DNA of 64,000 bases, from positions 3,945,482-4,009,481 of the forward strand of contig NZ_JH636049.1 of the NCBI RefSeq assembly GCF_000258175.1, written 5' to 3'. The notes beneath the pieces were generated by a model. The model saw only the letters and a program-made list of their open reading frames with translations, was not told the DNA's origin and did not search any database. The stretch is from Saccharomonospora xinjiangensis XJ-54. Lineage in GTDB: Bacteria; Actinomycetota; Actinomycetes; Mycobacteriales; Pseudonocardiaceae. Position numbers and translations under genes: made by a program. This document shows positions 58,158 to 64,000 of this stretch, one piece after another (the first letter of the stretch is position 1; each line of letters starts with the position of its first letter).

Positions 58158-59063
58158 ATGACTGAGCTGGCGAAGCAGGCGGCGTCCGGATTGGACGCCG
58201 AAGGTGGTCATGGCGGACAGCGTGTGCTGGACAGGCTGGTCGGCCTGCTCGATCTCGAACGGATCGAGGAGAACATCTACCGGGGCGTGAGCCCGCCGCA
58301 CTCGCCGACCAGGGTTTTCGGCGGGCAGGTTGCGGGTCAGGCGCTGGTGGCCGCGGGACGTACGGTGCCGAGCGAGCGCGGCGTGCATTCGCTGCACGCC
58401 TACTTTATCCGGCCCGGCGACCCGAAGGCGCCGATCATCTACGAGGTGGACCGGATCAGGGACGGCCGGTCGTTCACCACCCGGCGCGTCGTCGCGATCC
58501 AGCACGGCAAGGCGATCTTCTCGCTGTCCGCGTCGTTCCAGGCGGCCGAGTCCGGTGTGGAACACGCGGAGCGGATGCCGGACGTGCCGGACCCTGAGTC
58601 ACTGCCGACGCTGCTGGAGCGCGCGGCCGGGTACGAGGACTCACTCGGGCTGCGATCACAGCCGAGGCCGATGGACGTCCGCTACGTCAACGACCCGCCT
58701 TGGGTGACACGGGAGACGGGCGAGCGGCCCGCCCGCAACCAGGTGTGGATGCGCGCCGACGGCACCTTGCCCGACGACCGGTTGCTGCACGTCTGCGTGC
58801 TGACCTACGCCTCCGACATGACGTTGCTGGATTCCACGCTCGCGCGGCACGGGGTGTACTGGAGCCTGGACCGCGTGCTCGGCGCGAGTCTCGACCACGC
58901 ACTGTGGTTCCATCGCCCCTTCCGCGCCGACGAGTGGTTTCTGTACGACAGCGCCTCTCCCACGGCGTCGAACGCTCGTGCGCTCGCGACAGGGCAGTTG
59001 TTCGCCCGCGACGGCACACACATCGCGACCGTCGTGCAGGAGGGACTGATCCGCGTGCTGTGA
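58158..59063 (+). CDS. tesB: Acyl-CoA thioesterase II
   Basis: A 301-aa double-hotdog thioesterase of the TesB type. The family markers are RVFGGQVAGQALVAAG, VHSLHAYFIRPGD, RDGRSFTTRRVVAIQHGKAIFSLSASFQ and, in the second half, LTYASDMTLLDS and LDHALWFHRPFRADEWFLYD. It releases free fatty acids from acyl-CoA. ATG 58158 lies 42 nt after pyk; the first 30 residues are Ala/Gly-rich. No partner gene is evident. Confidence 0.95.
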   Translation: MTELAKQAASGLDAEGGHGGQRVLDRLVGLLDLERIEENIYRGVSPPHSPTRVFGGQVAGQALVAAGRTVPSERGVHSLHAYFIRPGDPKAPIIYEVDRIRDGRSFTTRRVVAIQHGKAIFSLSASFQAAESGVEHAERMPDVPDPESLPTLLERAAGYEDSLGLRSQPRPMDVRYVNDPPWVTRETGERPARNQVWMRADGTLPDDRLLHVCVLTYASDMTLLDSTLARHGVYWSLDRVLGASLDHALWFHRPFRADEWFLYDSASPTASNARALATGQLFARDGTHIATVVQEGLIRVL

Positions 59064-59086
59064 CGCGGTTCTCGCGGGAAGAGCTC

Positions 59087-59455
59087 TCAGGACAGGAAGA
59101 ACGCCGCGCGTTCACGCAACCGGTGACGTGTCGCGCTCCTGGTTCTTCTCGATGCCGAGGGTTCGTCGGGCACGAGTGCCACCTGCGCGGCGAGGTAGGC
59201 ACGGCACGGCAGCGGGCCTCGCTTGCGGGCGAACGGCCTGCGCCTGCCGTGGCAGAGGGTGCAGTGTCCACTCTCGTCGGGCCGGTGCTCCGCCAGTACC
59301 GTGCGCAGCGCACCCGCGAGCAACGCCACGCTGAGGTTGTCGAGTTCGTCGCGGATTCCGGGGGATGTGGTGTGGACGGAGTGTGTGATCTCGTCGAGTT
59401 TACGATGCACGCTCTCCTGCAAGGGAGTGACGATGAGATCGCGCCCGGCCACCAC
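59087..59455 (-). CDS. Hypothetical protein divergent from the XRE regulator, with a CxxC pair
   Basis: A 122-aa protein. Its core reads VHRKLDEITHSVHTTSPGIRDELDNLSVALLAGALRTVLAEHRPDESGHCTLCHGRRRPFARKRGPLPCRAY: helices followed by a CxxC...C treble-clef-like knuckle. Basic residues are dense at the end. GTG 59455 (or 59452) has GGGAGA five nt upstream. Similar small proteins lie beside XRE/DUF397 pairs in many actinomycetes, as I recall. Function is unknown; nucleic-acid or metal binding is possible. Confidence 0.65.
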   Translation of the reverse strand: MVAGRDLIVTPLQESVHRKLDEITHSVHTTSPGIRDELDNLSVALLAGALRTVLAEHRPDESGHCTLCHGRRRPFARKRGPLPCRAYLAAQVALVPDEPSASRRTRSATRHRLRERAAFFLS

Positions 59456-59648
59456 TCTGCTCTCCCGATGATTCGTGTTTCTACGGAACGGTCGTCGATC
59501 GTCCGCGAAGCATGAGCGAGCATACAACCCCCTCATGCAATTTGCAGTCCATCGATCGGGGATTCCTCCCTTACGGTCCGTTGCCGCGAGTCCGATGTGT
59601 CGCGAGCCCTGGTTAGATGTGCGCGAACAAACGAACCGGAGGTGCGTC

Positions 59649-60500
59649 ATGACCCGAGGGCACGGCCCGACCGTACGGCGTCGCCGACTGGCCGGCGAGT
59701 TGCGGCGGCTCCGGGAGAACGCCGCGCTCACCATCGACGAGGTCAGCGAGAAGCTGGAGTGTTCCGCTTCCAAGATCAGCCGGATCGAGACGGGACACGT
59801 TGGTGTCACGCCCCGTGACGTGCGCGACATGCTTGAGCTGTACGGCGTCAGGGGAGACGATCAGGAAGCACTGGTGCAACTGGCGAGGGAGGCCCGCAAA
59901 CGCGGCTGGTGGCACGCCTACAACGAGGTCTTCACCGGCGCGTTCGTCGGCCTGGAGGCCGATGCCAGCTCTCTCAAGGCGTTCCAGGCGTTGCTGGTGC
60001 CGGGCCTGCTCCAGACGGAGCGGTACGCGCACGCGGTGATCAGGGCGATGCGCCCCGACGCGGAGGACGCCGAGATCGAACGCAGGGTGGCGGCGAGGAT
60101 GGCGCGGCAGCGGCTGCTGCGCGACCCGAACCCTCCCGAGTTCTGGGCGGTGATCGACGAGGCGGTTCTGCACAGGGTGGTGGGCAGCCCCGAGGTGATG
60201 GCCGAACAATTCACTCAACTGTGTGATTTCGCGAGGCTTCCCCATGTGACTGTCCAGGTTGTTCCTTTCGAATCCGGTGCTCATCCCGGCATGGAAGGAC
60301 CCTTTCTGATCCTGGGTTTTCCCGAGCGCGCGGACCCCGATGTGGTTTATGTGGACAGCACAAGTAGTGGCCTCTATCTGGAATTGGATGCCGACGTGCG
60401 CCGGTACACGTTGATGTTCGATCATTTGCGGGCCGCCGCGCTCAAACCGGACGACTCGGTCGAGGCCATCGCCGGTGCGGCGCGACGGTTCGCCAAGTGA
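59649..60500 (+). CDS. XRE regulator with DUF5753 (WhiJ-like)
   Basis: A 283-aa regulator. An N-terminal helix-turn-helix (LAGELRRLRENAALTIDEVSEKLECSASKISRIETG, about 14-48) is followed by the DUF5753 domain (FQALLVPGLLQTERYAHAVIRAM, WAVIDEAVLHRVVG, VQVVPFESGAHPGMEGPFLIL, DVVYVDS). GGAGGTG precedes ATG 59649. The downstream DUF397 gene is its usual partner; such pairs act like antitoxin-toxin or modulators of differentiation in Streptomyces. Confidence 0.93.
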   Translation: MTRGHGPTVRRRRLAGELRRLRENAALTIDEVSEKLECSASKISRIETGHVGVTPRDVRDMLELYGVRGDDQEALVQLAREARKRGWWHAYNEVFTGAFVGLEADASSLKAFQALLVPGLLQTERYAHAVIRAMRPDAEDAEIERRVAARMARQRLLRDPNPPEFWAVIDEAVLHRVVGSPEVMAEQFTQLCDFARLPHVTVQVVPFESGAHPGMEGPFLILGFPERADPDVVYVDSTSSGLYLELDADVRRYTLMFDHLRAAALKPDDSVEAIAGAARRFAK

Positions 60501-60536
60501 CAACGAACTCCATCCGGAGCTGACGAAGGAGAAGTG

Positions 60537-60746
60537 ATGGTGGCCGACACCGACCTGGCCAGGCTCGAATGGCGCAAGAGCAGCTTCAGCGGCGGCGGCA
60601 ACGACTGCGTCGAGGTCGCCTTCACGGACGGCGGCGCCGCCGTGCGTGACTCGAAGAATCCCGGCGGCGGTGCGCTGACGCTGTCCGGCAGGCAATGGGA
60701 TGCCTTCCTGTCCGCCGCTCGAGCCGGTGAACTCGATCTGAGCTGA
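60537..60746 (+). CDS. DUF397 protein
   Basis: A 69-aa protein with the standard DUF397 pattern: LEWRKSSFSGGGNDCVEVA, VRDSKNPGGGALTLSGRQWDAFLSAAR. It pairs with the upstream XRE/DUF5753 gene (36-nt gap). GAAGGAGAA precedes ATG 60537; GTG 60534 is adjacent. It is thought to bind and modulate its XRE partner. Confidence 0.95.
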   Translation: MVADTDLARLEWRKSSFSGGGNDCVEVAFTDGGAAVRDSKNPGGGALTLSGRQWDAFLSAARAGELDLS

Positions 60747-60753
60747 GGTCGCT

Positions 60754-60801
60754 CACTCGGCCCCTTACCCACCAGGAGACGGCAGGGTAAGGGGCCGAGT
60801 G
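60754..60801 (+). terminator. Long perfect hairpin after DUF397
   Basis: A perfect 17-bp inverted repeat, CACTCGGCCCCTTACCC / GGGTAAGGGGCCGAGTG, with a 14-nt loop, begins eight nt after the DUF397 stop. It is the longest perfect stem in the window and a likely terminator. Confidence 0.85.
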
Positions 60802-60894
60802 CGTCGTGGGCGACGTGATCGACCGATGCCTGTGGCCTGACCTTCGCAGCAGTGTTCGTGGTGCAACGAAACGACACAAGGGGTGCAAACCACG

Positions 60895-61146
60895 ATGATG
60901 GGTTCGAACTTGACCTTTGACTCGACGTGGGCGGAGATCAGCTACCGGGAGGAGTCGCTGCGCCGGAGCAGGGCACCGAGGACGTGGCGGAAGGGCACTG
61001 TCAGCCGGGCGGACGAGGCCGCTTCGGTGACCGGTCGTCGCCCGGCCGCCGACGAGTCCGCCACCACGGAACTGCGCGGGCCGGAGCGTGATCGGCGGGC
61101 CGGCACGGCCCAGGACGCGGAGAACGACCTGCCGATCGCTTGCTGA
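60895..61146 (+). CDS. Small basic hypothetical ORF before the LuxR-type regulator
   Basis: An 83-aa frame (MMGSNLTFDSTWAEISYREE...) in the 430-nt gap between the DUF397 terminator and the regulator. AAGGGG lies 11-12 nt before ATG 60895. Composition is Arg/Ala/Glu-rich and probably disordered. It ends 30 nt before the regulator start. I recognise no family; it may be a spurious frame in GC-rich DNA. Confidence 0.4.
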   Translation: MMGSNLTFDSTWAEISYREESLRRSRAPRTWRKGTVSRADEAASVTGRRPAADESATTELRGPERDRRAGTAQDAENDLPIAC

Positions 61147-61176
61147 TAACACGTCCGGGTGATGGTGGGGTGGACA

Positions 61177-64000
61177 ATGGCACTCGTGCCTCGACTGGGT
61201 CTGACACTGCCGCTGGTAGGTCGCGTTGAGCAGCTGCACCGGTTGCGTGAAGCGCTCACCGACATCGAGAAAGGGCGTGGGCGGGGCGTGCTCCTCGCGG
61301 GTGACGCCGGGGTGGGCAAGACGCGCCTGCTCTCCGAGATCACGGCCGACGCCGCAGAGCGAGGGCATCTCGTCCTTACCGGCCGTTGCCTTGACCTGCA
61401 CGAGGGCGGGCTGCCGTACCTGCCGTTCACCGAGGCACTCGGCTCACTCGCCGCGTCCGGCGATCCGGACGTGTCGAGCGCCGTCGCGGCGAGGAGCGCG
61501 CTGTCCACCCTGATCCCTCAGATGCCGTCCGTTCCGAGTGGCAGGGAGGCGCTGGTGAGGGCGGCGGCGTCCGAACAGGACGTCCGCAGGGTCAGGACCG
61601 AACACGACCTCGGCCAGTTGCGGCTGTTCGACGCCGTGCTGGGAGTGCTGAGCGATCTGGCGCGGCACCGCCCTGTGGTGCTGGTCGTGGAGGACATCCA
61701 CTGGGCCGACGGTGCGACCCGCGACCTGCTGTCGTTCCTCGTCGGCCGACTCGGGGGGCAGCGGCTGCTCGTGGTCGCCAGTTACCGTGCCGAGGAGGTG
61801 CACCGGCGGCACCCGCTGCGGCCGCTGCTGGCGGAGCTGGCACGGTCGGCGGCCGTCGAGCGGTTGGACGTCCCGCCGATGACCGACGACGAGACCAGGG
61901 CGTTTCTGACGGCGCTCGCGGACCGGCCACTACCGCCCGATGCCCTCGACCGGCTTGTGCGCCGCTGCGAGGGCAACCCCTTCTTCGCCGAGGAGATGCT
62001 GGCCGCGGGAGCGTCGGCCGACGACGTGCCGGACGGCCTCGCCGACGTGCTGCTGACGCGACTGGAACGTCTGTCGCAGGAAACCCGGCGGGTGCTGCGC
62101 GCCGTGTCAGTGGCGAGCGCGGACGTGGCGGACACGGCCGTCGCCGAGGTGGCAGGCATCGGGGCGATCGACGTGGAGGAGGCACTGAGGGAGGCCGTCC
62201 ATCACCACGTCCTCGTGGTCGATCATGGGCATTACCGGTTCCGGCACGCGCTGCTGCGGGAGGCCGTGTACCACGACTTGTTGCCGGGCGAGCGGTCCCG
62301 CATGCACGCCGCGTACGCGGCCCGCATCGGCGGATTGCCGCCGCACCGGGGTCGCGATGCGCGGCTGGCCTACCACAGTCTGCGCAGCCGCGATCTGCCG
62401 ACGGCGCTGACCGCGCTGGTGCGCGCGGCGGACGAGGCGGAAGAGCTCGGCGCTCCCGGCTCGGCGCTGCGGCACGTGGAGCAGGCGCTGGAGATCTGGG
62501 ACGCGGTGCGGCCCGAGCAGAGACCGGGGGACTGCGACGAGATCACGTTGCTGCTGTCGGCCTCGGAGCTGGCCGCGAGGGCAGGGGAACCCGAGCGTGC
62601 CATCGCGTTCGCCCGTGAAGGGGTGCGCCGCGTGGACGGGAGCCCCACCGCGCGGCAGGCGGCGATCTGGCGCAGGCTCGCCGAGGCACTGATGACGTTG
62701 GAGGGCACCTACCACGAGGCCGTCGAGGCCATCGACAAGGCGTGGGACCTGGTCGCCGACGGCGAGCCGAGCAGGGAGCAAGCCTGGGTGCTCGCGACGC
62801 GCGCCCAGGTGTTGCGCGGGGTCGGCCGCCTCGACGACGCCGAGCGCAGCGCACGGATGGCGGCCGAGGCGGCGAAGGCGGCAGGCGCCGACGCCCCGCA
62901 CGCGGCGGCACTCACCATCCAGGGCGTGATCGCCGACATCAGGGGCGACATCGAGGTCGCGCGACGACTCCTGTGCCAGGCCGAACGGGAGGCGCAGGCC
63001 GCGGACGCCCTCGATGTCGAACTCCGCGCCGGGTACTACCGGGCGCTCAGTCACGACGACCGTGGCGAGCTGGACGAGGCCCTTCGCGGGTACCGCCACA
63101 CGGCGGAGCGGGCTTCCGAGTCGGGGCTCACCTGGTCGCCGCTCGGCATTTCAGCGCGGACCCGGCTGCTGGCCCTGCGGTACACCACGGGGGACTGGCC
63201 GGACGACACCGAGCAGGACCGGCCGGAGAGCGGGGTCTCCGACCTCGTCACCGCCATCCTCCAATCGACGTGGATGCACCTGTCGGTGGCCCGTGGCCGG
63301 TTCGAGGACGCGGATCGCCTGCTGGAGCTGCTCCACCCGAGGGATGCCGACCAGCGTGGAGTCGATCTGTGGGTCGTGACGGCGGCGGCAGCGGGTGGCG
63401 CGGAACTGGCGTACTGGCGCGGGGACTATCGCAAGGCGGTCGATGCGGTGATCGAGGGCATGGACCGGGTGGAACGGATGCTGCCCGACGGGCTCGTCGG
63501 AATCCGCATCGGGGCACTCGGCGTCGAGGCCGCTGCCGCGTGGGCGGCGGATGACCGCCGCAGGGGTGGCGTCGAGAGTGCGACGGCCGCTGCCGAAGCC
63601 GGCACCGGAATCCTCGACCGTGTCCGGAGCACCCTCGACAACGGCGTGCCGAGGGGCGGGACGGTCGGCCCGGAGGCGCGGGCGTGGTTCGCGAGAGCCC
63701 TCGCCGCGGCGAGTGGTCTCGAAGGCCACGCCGACCCCGCGCTGTGGGAGCAGGCGGTGGCGGAGTTCGGTTTCGGCGCCGTCTACGAGCAGGCGCTGTG
63801 CCGTCGCCAGCTCGCGGAGGCGTGGCTGAACGCGGGCGAACACGACCGTGCGGCGACGGCACTGACCGAGACCCACCGGGTCGCGTCGCGGCTTGGTGCG
63901 CGCCCGCTCAAAGAGGCCGTCGAGGACCTCGCCAGGCGGGCCCGCGTCTCGCTGCCGGGTGCCCGGCCCCGGCGGGACGCCGTCAACCCGCTCACCCCAA
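61177..64000 (+). CDS. Large AAA/STAND ATPase regulator, LuxR type (3' end missing)
   Basis: The frame is open from ATG 61177 to the window end, 941 codons visible. Residues about 12-180 hold the ATPase: LVGREQL-like LVGRVEQLHRL, Walker A LAGDAGVGKTRLL and Walker B VLVVEDIHWADGATRD. RRCEGNPFFAEEML and the winged-helix RVLRAVSVASADVADTAVAEVAG segments follow, then a long TPR-like helical array to about 925. The last visible residues, AVNPLTP, are where the LuxR helix-turn-helix (LTPREREVL...) normally starts, so that domain lies just outside. It is a LAL-type activator; the inducer is unknown. Confidence 0.9.
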   Translation, partial: MALVPRLGLTLPLVGRVEQLHRLREALTDIEKGRGRGVLLAGDAGVGKTRLLSEITADAAERGHLVLTGRCLDLHEGGLPYLPFTEALGSLAASGDPDVSSAVAARSALSTLIPQMPSVPSGREALVRAAASEQDVRRVRTEHDLGQLRLFDAVLGVLSDLARHRPVVLVVEDIHWADGATRDLLSFLVGRLGGQRLLVVASYRAEEVHRRHPLRPLLAELARSAAVERLDVPPMTDDETRAFLTALADRPLPPDALDRLVRRCEGNPFFAEEMLAAGASADDVPDGLADVLLTRLERLSQETRRVLRAVSVASADVADTAVAEVAGIGAIDVEEALREAVHHHVLVVDHGHYRFRHALLREAVYHDLLPGERSRMHAAYAARIGGLPPHRGRDARLAYHSLRSRDLPTALTALVRAADEAEELGAPGSALRHVEQALEIWDAVRPEQRPGDCDEITLLLSASELAARAGEPERAIAFAREGVRRVDGSPTARQAAIWRRLAEALMTLEGTYHEAVEAIDKAWDLVADGEPSREQAWVLATRAQVLRGVGRLDDAERSARMAAEAAKAAGADAPHAAALTIQGVIADIRGDIEVARRLLCQAEREAQAADALDVELRAGYYRALSHDDRGELDEALRGYRHTAERASESGLTWSPLGISARTRLLALRYTTGDWPDDTEQDRPESGVSDLVTAILQSTWMHLSVARGRFEDADRLLELLHPRDADQRGVDLWVVTAAAAGGAELAYWRGDYRKAVDAVIEGMDRVERMLPDGLVGIRIGALGVEAAAAWAADDRRRGGVESATAAAEAGTGILDRVRSTLDNGVPRGGTVGPEARAWFARALAAASGLEGHADPALWEQAVAEFGFGAVYEQALCRRQLAEAWLNAGEHDRAATALTETHRVASRLGARPLKEAVEDLARRARVSLPGARPRRDAVNPLTP

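Noticed and set aside
56676..58565. Long minus-strand frame (629 aa) opposite pyk and tesB
   Set aside because: It covers two real genes with intact motifs; its own translation is low-complexity with no family match.

Overview
The window is GC-rich actinobacterial chromosome, most likely from the Pseudonocardiaceae (Saccharomonospora/Amycolatopsis/Prauserella type). This rests on codon use, the many GTG/TTG starts, and a gene order from thyX through dapA, rnj, ftsK, argA, pgsA, clgR, pspA and pspM that matches my memory of Mycobacterium tuberculosis Rv2754c-Rv2743c. There are also type VII secretion accessory genes (EspG, DUF3558) and an XRE/DUF397 pair. I saw no rRNA, tRNA, CRISPR array, insertion sequence or prophage. 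Genus-level placement is inference.

Layout. 1-5.8 kb: a YcaQ-like winged-helix protein (cut by the window start), a HicB-like/DUF4097 pair, thyX, an ACT-domain protein with a 24-bp tandem repeat, and a Ser/Thr kinase. 5.8-15 kb: dapA-rnj, a small membrane ORF, a DMT transporter and an acyltransferase on the other strand, ftsK-menC, and convergent argA. 15.1-21.8 kb: rimO-pgsA-cinA-clgR, then the envelope-stress genes pspA-pspM and a degenerate allophanate-hydrolase-like protein. 21.8-32.7 kb: pyrD behind a leader-peptide attenuator, nei2-parA, a methyltransferase, dinB, DUF3040, and the MoxR-DUF58-transglutaminase operon. 33-35.3 kb: a compact ESX-accessory cluster (YxxxD protein, DUF3558 lipoprotein, WXG/PPE-like protein, EspG) without any ESX core gene.

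35.5-39.8 kb is the start of the division and cell-wall (dcw) cluster: mraZ under a four-repeat operator, a structured RNA leader, rsmH, ftsL-like and ftsI. The cluster stops after ftsI. What follows is a drug-exporter ABC pair with its TetR regulator, and then (42.5-52.5 kb) a block resembling M. tuberculosis Rv2179c-Rv2187: fadD15, two SRPBCC proteins, a phosphoesterase, an ArsA-like ATPase, ROK kinase, acyltransferase and exoribonuclease. 52.5-58.1 kb carries central metabolism: class I DAHP synthase with an aromatic leader peptide, a 6-phosphofructokinase with a pyrophosphate-type signature, a DASS carboxylate transporter and pyruvate kinase. 58-64 kb has an acyl-CoA thioesterase, a WhiJ-like XRE/DUF397 locus with a cysteine-containing partner, and a large LuxR-type ATPase regulator cut by the window end.

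A recurring feature is a TAnnnT -10 box placed 6-9 nt before the start codon. It implies leaderless transcripts for about a dozen genes and fixes several starts. Two minus-strand leaders (pyrD, DAHP synthase) encode short peptides followed by competing hairpins. Identifications come from recognising protein motifs by eye; no database search was run.
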